Shown here piece by piece: positions 22,300-33,262 of a DNA stretch of 64,000 nucleotides (the first letter of the stretch is position 1; each line of letters begins with the position of its first letter). Origin of the DNA: Tachypleus tridentatus (Eukaryota; Arthropoda; Merostomata; Xiphosura; Limulidae); NCBI RefSeq assembly GCF_004210375.1, contig NC_134831.1, forward strand, positions 62,001-126,000. The letters are read 5' to 3'. Both the position numbers and the translations under genes were made by a program. The notes below the pieces were generated by a model. It searched no databases, was not told the DNA's origin, and saw only the letters and a program-made list of their open reading frames with translations.

Positions 22300-23999
22300 A
22301 ACCATGGCTGAACCCACTGAGTCACCCGATTTGGAACCATCTGTATATATAGGAATGGATGGATCCTATGAAAGATGTTCAGCAAAGAAAGAGCGATATT
22401 TTCAATCAGGTGTATCTGCTTTCCTTAAATCACTCAAAAATAGGTTACAATTGGGGACATTAATTTGCCATTAACTGCAATGTTATTCACGGATAAATCC
22501 AAATTTTCTAATTGTGCCTGGATATGGAGACTAAAAAAACAATGGCAGATTTTCTGTTATGAAAAAGTGTGGTCCATTGTGGTTGGAAAACACGACTCCA
22601 GGTAGGATGCTGTGGTAAGGATCGAAGTTTGGAAGCATAAATTAGAGACAGTTGCAAATGGCGAATATATGGAGGGGATTCCATGAGATTCCACATTCAG
22701 ACTTTGCACGGGAGAAGTACAAAAGGCTCCAATGCAAAGCCCAAGCCCTTGGTAATGGACGGGATCCAACATTTTCAGTGCTGAGGTTCTGGAAGAACCA
22801 TAAACTACGGACCCATAGTCAAGTTTGAATCGGATGAGGGCACGATAAATTTTGAACATGGAGTATCAATTTGCTCCCCAAGAAGTAGAAGAGAGGACAC
22901 GGAGAATGTTCAATACTTTTAGACATTTGATACGAAGTTGCTTGATGTGCGATATAATATTTAATTTACAATCAAATATAAGACCTAAGAACTTTGCTTC
23001 AGGGAAGACAAAGTAAAACATCATCAAGACGTAGTTCTGGATCTGGGTGGATTCTCCGTTTGCAGCAAAAGTGTATACAAATTGTTTTAGAGAGTGAAAG
23101 TTTGAAACGGGTTGCCGATGGCATTTATCTTTATAATGAAAAGTGTGACACTCAGAATACAGCCATGAGGGACTCCAAGTTCCTGTGAGAAAAAATGAGA
23201 AAGTGTTGAGCCCACACGGACTTGGAATCAGCACTTCATTAAGAATTGCTGGATGAAAAGGGGTACGTTTCCACGCAATTCATATGAGTGAAGGTCTCGT
23301 AAGATGCCATATCTCCATGTTGTATCATTAGCTTTTTCTAAATAAAAAAAAACAGTAACAAGATGTTGTCGCCTTAGAAAGGCTTCTGATTGATGTTTCA
23401 AGATGAATTAAGTGGTCTATCGTAGAGTGTTGTCTTCTGAAGCTACACTGAGTAGGTGAGAGGAGGTTGTTTGATTCAAGAAACCAAACGAGGCGGGCAT
23501 TAATTATCCTCTCTAAGATCTTACTGAGACAACTTGTCAAAGCAATGGGACGGTAATTCGAAGGAATCATTGCATCCTTCCCAGGTTTCAGAATAGGGAG
23601 TATGATAGCTTGTCGCCAAGCATCTGGATAGACATTTTCCTGCCACATCCGATTAAAGACAGCTAGGAGAATAGTAAGAGAGTTCTGGGAAAGATGGCGT
23701 AATATCTCATAATGTATATTATCAGGTCTGACTGATGTATTGCCAGACCGATGAATAGCAAGTTTCAGTTCCATCAGTGTAAGAGGGCGATTGTAGTCAT
23801 AGGAATGGTCAGTTGAAAAGGAAAGAGGCAGATGCTCTGCCTGTGTTTTAATGGCCAAAAAGGAAGGGGATAAATTCAAAGAGCTAGATACACCAGAGAA
23901 GAAGTCCCCAAGAGTATTGGCAATGCTCTGTGCATCTGCATCTTCGTGACCATCAGATATTACGATAGAGAGGGGGGCAGAAGTATATCTTCCACACAC
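22300..23999 (-). pseudogene. LINE ORF2 reverse transcriptase, inactivated
   Basis: RT fingers and palm are readable on the minus strand: PSNYRPIALTSCLSKILERI, then LLSPTQCSFRRQHSTIDHL. Motif A reads FFYLEKANDTTW where FDLEKAYDTTW is expected. Motif B reads LGVPHGCILSVTLF. The YxDD box region reads with a stop and Asn residues. Thumb similarity continues (FLGLIFDCKLNIISHIKQL; IYRALIRFKLDYGSVVYGSS). Several frameshifts and stops separate these blocks, and both catalytic Asp sites are lost. Confidence 0.8.
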
Positions 24000-24119
24000 C
24001 CTCTGGATCTTATCCCATATAACTTTTGTGCTGGTAGTTGAAGAAATGCTAGAGGTGCATTTAATCCAAGATTCCTTCTGGCTTTGACGTCTAACTTGCC
24101 GACCGTGTGCACGGGCTTG

Positions 24120-25078
24120 CTAAAATGCAATGCTGTTTGAGAGCGTGGGGTATCTTTGAAATTTATCCCAATCACGCTTCTGAGTTTTCCGTGTTATAGA
24201 ACAGGCAGAATTCCACCAAGGGCAGGGGTGCTGTGGGGAACATGTCGAGGTTTTAGAGATGCATCGAGTAGCAGCTTGTATAATACTGTTGGTTACTGCT
24301 GCTACACAGTCATCTATGGATGATTTACATAAGATGGCAGGATCCAGTTCCAAGAGAGTAGTGAAAGAAGGCCAGTTGGCAGGGACCAACTTCCACCGAG
24401 GTACATGGGTCAGATGGTACTGATCACGGCCGATCTCTCGTAAGATGATGGGAAAATTATCACTACCTCGTGGATTAATGCCAATCTCCCAGGAAAAGTG
24501 AGTGAGTAGTGAAGGGGAACAGGCAGAAAGATCTATAGCTGTAAATGACTGACTAGATGCATGAAAATATGTGTAAGAGCTAGTATTGAATAGAGCCAGG
24601 TTGTGGTTCAGGAGTGTATGCTCTATGGTGCGCCCTCTCATATCAATACGGGAGCCACCCCAGAGGGGATTATGCCCATTGGAATCTCCCAAGATTAAAA
24701 AGGGGTAGGCAGTTGCTCAATGAGGGTATCGAGGTCTGATTGATTATAATGCGTTTCAGGTGTAAGGTATAGAGAGCAAATAGTGATGGTACAACCCAAG
24801 GAGACACAGATGGCTAGTGCCTCCAAGGGTGTGGTCAACGACACGGACCGGGTGGGCACATGCTGATCAACCAGAAGTGCAACTCCCCCATGTCCACGTC
24901 CAACACATAGCCTGCCGTTCCGGTATAATGAATAGTGATGGATAGTAACTGCATTTGTACGCTGTAGAAATGTTTCCTGCAAAGAAAGACTTATGAGATG
25001 ATAAAAGGTAATCAGATCTTTAATATCAGTCACATTTGATTGGAAACCTCGACAGTTCCATTGGATGAGTGTGGCCAT
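24120..25078 (-). pseudogene. LINE ORF2 N-terminus: APE-type endonuclease
   Basis: ORF2 starts at the ATG ending at 25078 (MATLIQWNCRG). Endonuclease landmarks in order are QWNCRG, LQET (metal-binding Glu), VALLVDQ, LILGDSNGHNPLWGG and TAIDLS, then GSDNFPI where the family has SDH. The last catalytic His therefore reads Asn. One frameshift near 24693 splits the domain into two open blocks. This domain nicks target DNA for target-primed reverse transcription. The downstream linker (HVPRWKLVPANWPSF, PCPWWNSACS) is typical of I-like ORF2 proteins. Confidence 0.82.
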
Positions 25079-25559
25079 GTGTGATTATTTCAGAGGAGAA
25101 GACGGTAAAGAGCCCTTCTGCTTACGACTGTGTTTTTTCTTTATTGGATGTGGATCTGTCGCCCTCTATGGATCCTGCTCTAGCTCGAATGGTCGGGTCT
25201 GAATTTATCGGTAAAAATACTAATGATTAAGGGCACGGACAAGTTGTTTGTTTAATTTTTGGGGTATCAAGAGAGGGAGACCCCATGGAAACATCATGAC
25301 TTGAAGAAGGTGAAGTTCAGCAATGACTGGAAGGTGTGGTCAGGACAGAGATGGAAGGAGACACTGATTCGTGAACTGTGTTGATTTTGGGAAGTGTTTC
25401 ATTAAGATTTGCTGGTGAAGATTGTGTAGGGGATAGGGTAAGGTCTGTTTGGACTCCTAATGTAGTAGTAGAACAGGTTATAGCAGCATAAGTTCTGGTC
25501 AGAATAGGTAATAATAATTTTCAAGCCTCTGTGTAAGTGAGATCGTTAACAATCTTGAG

Positions 25560-26250
25560 ACGTTGTACTTTTTTTTTCTACCCATTTAGGGCAAGAGGTA
25601 AAATAAGAAGGATGCGTACCATTACAATTTATACAATGTAGTTCGAGTTGGCATTCAGTGGCATTATGGTCTTTACCACCACAACGGGCACAGGTCAAGG
25701 AACCACGGCAAGATTGTTTTGAATGACCAAATCGTTGATAATAGAAACATCATACAGGATTTGGAATATAAGGTCGTACCTTTCAATTCAGATATCCTGC
25801 TTTTATTGTGGTGGGAGGACGTGGTACAGTAAATGTTAGTACTAGAACAGTCCATCTTTTCGAGTGAAGATTCAGCATACTGCTGTGACACCTTGGCTGG
25901 TGAGACCTGTGAGGATCTCCGATTCGGGGACAGTCCTTAAATCTCTTTCAACTATGACTCCTCTGGAAGTATTCAAAGTGGAATGAGGAGTAACTTCAAT
26001 GGATATGTCCCCCAAGGCCTTTAATGTCAGGAGGAGTTTGGAATGCTGTGATGAAGATGTTTCCACTAAAATGTCTCCAGAACGTAGCTTTTTTATCGAT
26101 TTAGGGGAGCCAGCAAGCCCTTCTAAGCCCTTCTCAATAAAAAAATGGGGATATCTGCCCTAGAGGTTTGTCACTTTAGGAATGCAAAATTAGGAATCGC
26201 AAGACAGATTCAAGTGGTGAGTTAGGCTGTACAGATTTATCAATGCGTGG
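25560..26250 (-). pseudogene. LINE ORF1 (gag-like RNA-binding protein), broken
   Basis: Minus-strand frames between 25560 and 25740 encode a zinc-knuckle cluster: a first unit ending QRFGHSKQSC, then CARCGGKDHNATEC, then CINCNGTHPSYFTSC followed by PKWVEKK. In the first knuckle the second Cys reads Tyr (CFYY instead of CFQC in the sister copy). Upstream reading is split among frames, so the N-terminal part is corrupted. ORF1 proteins of I-type LINEs coat the RNA and act as chaperones. The arrangement matches the copy at 36550-36740. Confidence 0.7.
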
Positions 26251-26774
26251 TCGTTTTCCAGTAGTCGGTTTTTTTTTCGATGGTTTCAAGTTGTGTTATT
26301 TTTTTGTTTTAGGACTATCCATAATAAATAGAAATTTTTTGGTTCCCACTGACCCCACCCACCATGGAGCTCTACAAGGGGACGCACTACAGTGCCTTAA
26401 GGGCACTGCAGCGATGCCAGGGTCTCGTGAGCACTATACCTGAACACCAGTGTCAGACACAATGTCTACAACACCCGTTGTGGATGACCTATGCTGGTAC
26501 TCAGTTGACCCTGGCCCAAATGGACTAGCCGATTGATCTTTGGGGGGGGGGCACCCCAAGACCGCCTGTTTACAGGAATTCAAGGCCAAAGTGGTCTGCT
26601 GAAGTTGGACCCCTCAATCACCAGGATTCTCACCTCCCTTGACGAGTGACCACACCTGGCAAACATGCAGGCGGATGTTTAGATCCCAAAGGAAGTAAAC
26701 TGTAAGAACAGAACTTTCTATGGGAGGTCCCCTCACCACGTACAAGAATCCACATTGAGGGGTCATCTGTGTAA

Positions 26775-28994
26775 TAATTAAATATAATAATAGTTAACAT
26801 TATTCTTTCATGATTAACATGAAAAGGTGTATATTACAAAAATGTATTTCACTGATATAAAAAAATTTCTGTTGATAGTTACCTGTATGAGACTTTTAAT
26901 ATGTGTACCCACACATTAATATTTACATGTATCCAGATTTGAGTATATAGAACAGGACATTGCTAGGACTGTTAAGTTTATCCAATCACCATTTACAAGT
27001 CAGTGAACTTAACTTTGATATAAATAAAATTGTACAAAAACTATGATAATGAACACCTAAACGTTTTTAATGTTACCTTGTTATAAGTTCTGTAGAAATT
27101 ATGAAAGTTCTACATAAGAAAGAAAGCAGTTAAAATGTGTTACAACATATCTGTGTAAACTTTAGATTAATTAGTTAAGTATTTTTATGTGGTCTATAAA
27201 ACTTTATTGGCATGTTTTTATTACATATAGACACTGGAAATGTTACATGTTGACAGGTGAATATAGCTGGATAAAGAAACTGTATCAGTAGAATTGTTAC
27301 CTTGGAACAGGAAAACATTATTTCTGTTATGTTACATGATCTGTGACTGATATAATTAAACTGTAAGTATTAACATCTGATAAAGATGTATACTTTTGGA
27401 AAATTTAACATTATTTATTTTTATTTAGGAAGAGTTAACAGTTTCAAACTAAACCACCATCATTATTTGAATTTTGTGAGCAATTTTAATATATATTACT
27501 GTAAATGAAACCATTAACAGTTGTGTAGATCTGATATAGTTTATAAAATACAGATACTGTAAATAAGTATATATGTGTGCATTTTAGAAATTATCTAGCT
27601 ATGAAAGGTAATGTTTATGAGGGGTGTTACTGTGTCTTAAATATTAAGATAACAGAAATAGTAATTATTTTAGCCATAATGAAGGATATATTTTAAGTTA
27701 GTGTTGTAAATCTCCATGTTACACAAGGTGATATCATCTGTGAAGCATACAGGGAGTTTGAGGTTACCTTTCGTGGTACTGTTCAGGCAAGTTTATAAAA
27801 TATGTAGACAAAATATAATTCTTGAAAGGTCTAATATTATAAAGAGGTTAAAAACCTGTTGTTGCTTGTTTAAATGCTTGAAAAATTCTCCAAGATGGTA
27901 AGAAAAACAAGTTTACATTGGGTTAACATTGATATAAATTGTTGCCAGTTGAGATGTGTAATAATTACCTCTGAATTCTATACACAACTTTGCAGTATAT
28001 GTTAACTTCTGATAATGTTAATTTCTGTAGTTTAAAACATGTTCTTGTAAATTTTCGTCTATTTATGGTACTTTTTGGTTGTTTTTTAGCTTCTTCCAAT
28101 ATTTCAAATTACTCATTATAATTTTTATTGTTAGGTAAGCTTTATAGTTTTGCAATGAACCCATGTGTGTGTGTGTGTGTATAATCTTTATTAACATTAG
28201 GAAATGAAAAGTAATTTATCATGTAACATCAACAATTATTTAAACTAGTATTCAAACATCCCAACATCTCTATACTATAGTTGTATCTATAGGGGTGTCA
28301 AATGATAACTTTTTGTGAACAGTATTGTCAGTAGATATTTATACTCACTACTAATTGTAATGTCATATGAATAATGAGTAAAATCTGAGAACGTGACTCA
28401 GAACCAGAGTCAGTTTAATATTTTATGTTTAATTAACACTTTATATTTGTGATAAATGTAATCAGGGGTTTTAAATTGAGTAGGTTTTATTCCATTGTTA
28501 CAGTTTGATACGTTTGTTATCTGAATCTTAGTGTAAAATACACTGAATACATCATAAAAACATATCAAAAAATAACTTTATTAAATTCATTCAACAATAC
28601 ATTTTATATTTATCAATTTGGCACACTTATTACTTATTTTTATCCAGCACTGATTACACAGTTTTTGTGTACAGGAAATTTAAAAAATAGATAGTACAAG
28701 TAATTACAGTGAAACTAAAACATGAATTTATTATACATCACTGAGATCACCTCAGTGACAAAAGTTTCACAGCCATACTGTTTATTCAGGCTCACATGTT
28801 AGGTTAGGTTGGTTCAGGATGTTAATGAGAACTTATACATGCATCTTCGAAAATAATGGAAAAGTAAGGTTAATCACATAAACCACAATACAGTAATTTA
28901 TTAGCAGAATGTATAAAATAAACTAATGAATAACATAACATTATTTAAGTGTGATGAAGCTGTTGTAGTAATAACTCTTTGAAGTTTTCTTTCA
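26775..28994. other. AT-rich spacer, nothing recognised beyond a TG run
   Basis: No splice-bounded coding block was noticed. If the ANKS1-like gene is real, this could be intron. Confidence 0.5.
28164..28180. repeat. (TG)n microsatellite
   Basis: About eight TG dinucleotides. Shorter TA/TG and CA runs occur at 7683-7704 and 40400-40425. Confidence 0.9.
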
Positions 28995-29590
28995 CAAAAG
29001 GCTGATTGTTGGATCTAGTTCTGTTAATTTTTTTGTTCATGTGATAAATACACAATTCACTAAGAAAAATGATAAATTCTTATAGTTCTGTATATTGATA
29101 TTATCATTTGTTTGTTGGGCCCAGCATGGTCAGGTGATTAAGGCACTTGGCTCATAATCTGAGGGTCTTGGTTCAAATCCCCATCACACCAAACATGCTA
29201 GCCTTTTTAGCCATGGGGGCATTATAATGTGATGGTCAATCCCACTATTCATTGGTAAAAGAGTTGCCCAAAATTGGCAGTAAGTGGTGATGACTAGCTG
29301 TCATCCCTCTAGTCTTACACTGCTAAATTAGGGAAGACTAGCACAAACAGCCCTAGTGTAGCTTTGTGTGAAATTCAAAACCAAATAATTCGTTTGTTGA
29401 ATCAAGATGTAATTTTTTGTTCAGATGATATGGGTGAATGCCACCATAGAGAAACAGTAGATTTTTACAGTTCTACTTATTACTGTGGTAATCTGATTGT
29501 TGAATCAAGAGTGCTAATTCTTTGTTTAGATGATATGCACACAATTTATTAAAGAGAAGCAGCAGATGCTTACAGTTCTACATACTAATG
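28995..29590. repeat. Degenerate ~110-bp tandem repeat split by a SINE
   Basis: Three units share GATTGTTGAATCAAG, TTTGTTCAGATGATA and TACAGTTCTAC. The first (28999-29117) is separated from the other two (29389-29500 and 29501-29590) by the SINE-1 at 29118-29388. Confidence 0.6.
29118..29388 (+). repeat. SINE-1 copy interrupting a local repeat array
   Basis: Complete SINE with diverged head (GGCCCAGCATGGTCAGGTG) and tail GCTTTGTGTGAAATTC. A short duplication (GTTTGTTG) lies on both sides. Confidence 0.85.
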
Positions 29591-29825
29591 TGGTTTTAAG
29601 AGAAATGTGGATAGACTCTAACAATTTTAGCAAAATACTGAACAACCATTAAAACCATTATTATAGAACTTTGAGTCATAAAAACACAGACTCAAGAAGT
29701 CTTGATACAAAATGGTACTAATTTTGATTCCAAGTTTGCTCCTGAAGAAGGAAGGTCCACCTTTTAAAGCACTTGGGTTATAGGGTTTTTATCAATTTAT
29801 AGAGCTTTGAGTTTATTATTTAAAT

Positions 29826-29940
29826 TACTGTTCCATATGTTGAGAATCATCAGATAAGTATACCACAGTTATAAACATTCACCATAAAACACCTCTTGAA
29901 TTTAAAAATCTTTATGACTCGTTCCACAACCACAATTATT
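29826..29940. repeat. Dispersed repeat, copy 1 (partner at 47806-47918)
   Basis: AAATTACTGTTC, GAATCATCAG and AAGTATACCACAGTTATAAA are shared in order with 47806-47918. Family unidentified. Confidence 0.6.
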
Positions 29941-30126
29941 CTTTCACAATAGTTCATAAAGCCTGTTGAAAAATTACTATTTCTATGAATATGACTTGTA
30001 AATCTGACACTGAATTCGTGTGTACAGTTACAGCCTTCACCATTTGTTGTGTACATTGGTGCAAGCACATTATAAAGTAAATAGTAATGTTCTGTGATGG
30101 CAAGAAAACCCACTTATAGAGAAAAA

Positions 30127-30224
30127 TATACATGTAAAAGCGGCTGGTGTGGGTAGAGAAAACTCTATGTGGAGGAGCAAAGATGGAGTTTTCTCTACCT
30201 GTACCACCTGTTTTTACATATATA
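30127..30224. ncRNA. Long hairpin with 39-nt arms, possible RNA gene or foldback
   Basis: Arms at 30127-30165 and 30186-30224 pair along 39 positions with only two true mismatches. The remaining differences are G-U pairs if the + strand is transcribed, and three more pairs extend into the 20-nt loop. The perfect core is GGTAGAGAAAACTC with its complement. Size is somewhat above a typical pre-miRNA; a palindromic MITE is the alternative. Expression cannot be judged from sequence. Confidence 0.4.
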
Positions 30225-30963
30225 AAAAGTAATGTATTCTTGAACTGTTTTTGGTAAGGATTTATATATGTAAGTAACATTATTTTAATTTACCTTTACA
30301 TTAATACATGCTTACATTACATGCTTAACATGTAATGTAAAATACTCAACATTTGTATTGTCATACTTTGGATGTTTAACTTAGTTGTAAACTTACAATT
30401 ATAATTATTTAAACTACATTATGACGTTGTCACATTGACTTATTTTGTTTTTATAAATTTCAATGGCTTATGTTGATTTAAATATTGTTTGAAATTATAT
30501 CTTCAAATATTACATGTCCACTGACTGATTTGGATACACATTTCAGTTCTGTGACTCAGCAATAAAGAATAGATTATAAAAGTTTACTTATTAGACACTT
30601 ATTAGGCTTGTTTGACTGTTTGTGTTATCAATACTTGGAGTACAAGACATACTCAAGTTGAGGGGTTAGTATGATCTGATAATTCGTGTTTAGTATGTAC
30701 AGTGGAACTTGTTGGTTTAAATAAATAAGAAGCTTTTATCGTGACTTACCACTATAATGTGTGTTTTATTTTTACATGTTTTGATCTTATATAAAAATAC
30801 TTTATCTGGCAATAAAAACTTGATTTTTTAAAGCATAGAAACAAAAGTGAAAATAAATAGTAGAGCCATGGCAACATATGTAAACATCTGTAATGAATGT
30901 TTTTAATTACACATATTTCATCTTCAGTAAATCAATAAAATTAATGAATTAAACAATCCTTAG

Positions 30964-31042
30964 TATAAATATTAATATAAACATACAATAAACAGTGTTA
31001 TAAATATTAATATAAACATACAATAAACAGTGTTATAAATAT
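30964..31042. repeat. 35-bp tandem duplication
   Basis: Two identical 35-bp units (TATAAATATTAATATAAACA then TACAATAAACAGTGT) plus the start of a third. Confidence 0.9.
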
Positions 31043-32168
31043 AACTGATGAACCTTTGTTGTTAAAAATTGGGTTGTCTACTGAGATGTTTAACTGTTAA
31101 ACGTTAATATAATTGATAGATTTTTGTTATGAAAAGTAGGTTGTGTGTTTGGTGTCTATTGAAACATTTTACATGGTCAATCGACTTTTGTTGTGGAAAA
31201 CAGTTTGTTTACCAGGTTGTCGGATTTTTACACATACAGAAGATACTTGCTTTGACGTACAGTTTGCTCACAGGGCTGTTTGCTATATTGGATATGTTTT
31301 TGATAGATACATACTGGGCCAACTAGTATGCTGTTAAATTTTGCATATGCTGTAGATATTTGTTGGCCAAATAGGTTGTTTACTGGTCTGTTTGCTTCTA
31401 AATGATACATGTTCTTTTAGTATTTACTATGCTAGGTAATTTGTCATTTAGACTGTTAGTTGTTGAATTTTTACTTATTTGGCAAGTATTTGCTGTGTAA
31501 AAATGTTTATATCAGGGCATTTACTATTAAATTTATACACTCGGTAGGTCTTTGTGGTCACACCATTTGATCAGTTTTCCCTACCCTTAATAGCTGATTA
31601 TAAATAATGATTTATATATATGTATAAATTTTTCTGATGTGGTGTTTTTAGCAACAGCATAGCAGAATGACTGAGTTTTTTGTTTGTTTTATGAAGTAAG
31701 ACATTTTAGCTCATAACTCCATTATCTTTAGATCAATTTAATATTTAGCTATAGTTTTGGTTTCAGGAAGACAAACACTTTTAATTGATGTACTTAACCA
31801 TGTCCATGGTCTTATAAATTAATTTATTGTAATCCTACCTATAAGAATCTCATTTTAAGGGTAGGCTAGTAGAGATCCTGATGAGCAATAAAATTTAATT
31901 TAGAACACATGTGTTCCATGCTTGGTATTGCTGATGCAGAAAATATAGCTAATAAAAAGTAAAAATATAGTTTCTAAGATTAATTTATTCTACCTGAAAG
32001 ACTTTCAAGTGCCACGGCTACTGAGGATACCCTCTTGTTATTGGTTACTAAAGTTTACTTATCTGTAGCAAAAAAGTAATATTTAAAGTAAGAACCTTCA
32101 TAAAACATTTATTGAAATCATTGATCTTGTATTTAATGTACTTTCAACTATTCATTTTCTTTATTCAG

Positions 32169-32265
32169 GTTGCATGGAGATAGCAAGTATTACCAAAGAG
32201 TTTTGTTATGTGGACTGTATTCAGAAACAGTAGGAGAAAACCTATTCATTTTGAGATGGAAGAAG
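32169..32265 (+). other. Possible internal exon, unidentified
   Basis: A 97-nt stretch is bounded by ttattcag and gtttgtc and reads one leading base plus 32 open codons (includes YYQRVLLCGLYSETVGENLF). No family is recognised and no neighbouring exon was found. The amino-acid composition is coding-like, but this is weak evidence on its own. Confidence 0.22.
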
Positions 32266-32807
32266 GTTTGTCATCACTTACGAGCAATAATATTGATCTT
32301 GTGTCTCAATTACAACTTTTTCATTAGGTTTTTGACATATAATAAAAATAGTCTAACATTACTGGAAGTTAATGAACCTAACAGACTGGATTGTGCAGTC
32401 ACATGTATAAGCATGACTTTGGTGCTTTTGTAGAATGTTTTTAAATAGATACTACACAAATTTATATATATATACATTATGAACTCCAAGAATTTTAACA
32501 TTGTAATGTTACCAGGTGATGTTTTTAAAAAATATTCACAAAACCCATTAAGAAGACAATAATATTTTGAGTAATAAAACTGAAATTAATAATTCATATT
32601 ATTTAACACAAGAATCATTTGATAGTTATGTAGTAAAGTATGATGATCAAACAAATAGGTTACAAGGTATGACATGTTTTATGTATATTATTTATTGTAA
32701 TAACTGTATGTATACTTGTATATCAATGTGACATATTTTATATGACTCTTTAATACTTTATTAATTTTCAGTTCCACATCTTTTTATTGTGAATCTTGTT
32801 GACTTAT

Positions 32808-33262
32808 TTAATACCAGTTCTCTTTATCAGTCTTTTCACCTAATGTAGTAACAGTTCTCTTTATCAGTCTTTTAACCTGTTGTAGTACCAGCTTTCTTTA
32901 TCAGTCTTTTCTCCTAATGTAGTACCAGCTTTCTTTATCAGTCTTTTCTCATCATGTCATACCAGCTTTCTCTGTTAATCTTTTAAATTAATGTAGTATC
33001 AGCTTTCGATGTTAATCTTTTCACCCAATGTAGTTCCAGCTTTCTTTATCAGTCTTTTCACCTAATGTGGTACCAGCTTTCCTTATCAGTCTTTTCACCT
33101 AATGTGGTACCAGCTTTCCTTATCAGTCTTTTCACCTAATGTAGTACCAGCTTTCTTTATCAGTCTTTTCACCTAATGTAGTGCCAGTTCACTTTATTAA
33201 TCTTTTCACCTGATTTTCACCAATTTCTCTATCAGTTTTGTTTATTGATACAGTGTTAAGTT
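32808..33262. repeat. 37-bp minisatellite, about 11-12 units
   Basis: Units of the form AGTACCAGCTTTCTTTATCA plus GTCTTTTCACCTAATGT repeat with point differences and decay toward both ends. Confidence 0.88.

Larger units (their letters stand above)
21286..26763 (-). mobile_element. Full-length I-like non-LTR retrotransposon (LINE), decayed
   Basis: Minus-strand order is 5' UTR, ORF1 with zinc knuckles, ORF2 with APE-type endonuclease, reverse transcriptase and RNase H, then a 3' UTR with a terminal hairpin and a (CCTA)n tail. An 11-bp direct repeat (TTACACAGATG in element orientation) flanks it at 26764-26774 and 21275-21285, so the 5,478-bp copy is complete at both ends. The RNase H domain and tetranucleotide tail favour the I superclade (I/Nimb type) over Jockey; the exact clade is inference. 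Stops, frameshifts and lost RT and endonuclease residues show the copy is dead. The same family recurs at 35547-38585 and 18757-19091. Confidence 0.88.

Noticed and set aside
31129-31410. Cluster of overlapping ORFs with repeated TTTGTT...ACAG words
   Set aside because: Possibly a very degenerate tandem repeat, but the period could not be fixed by eye; not coding.
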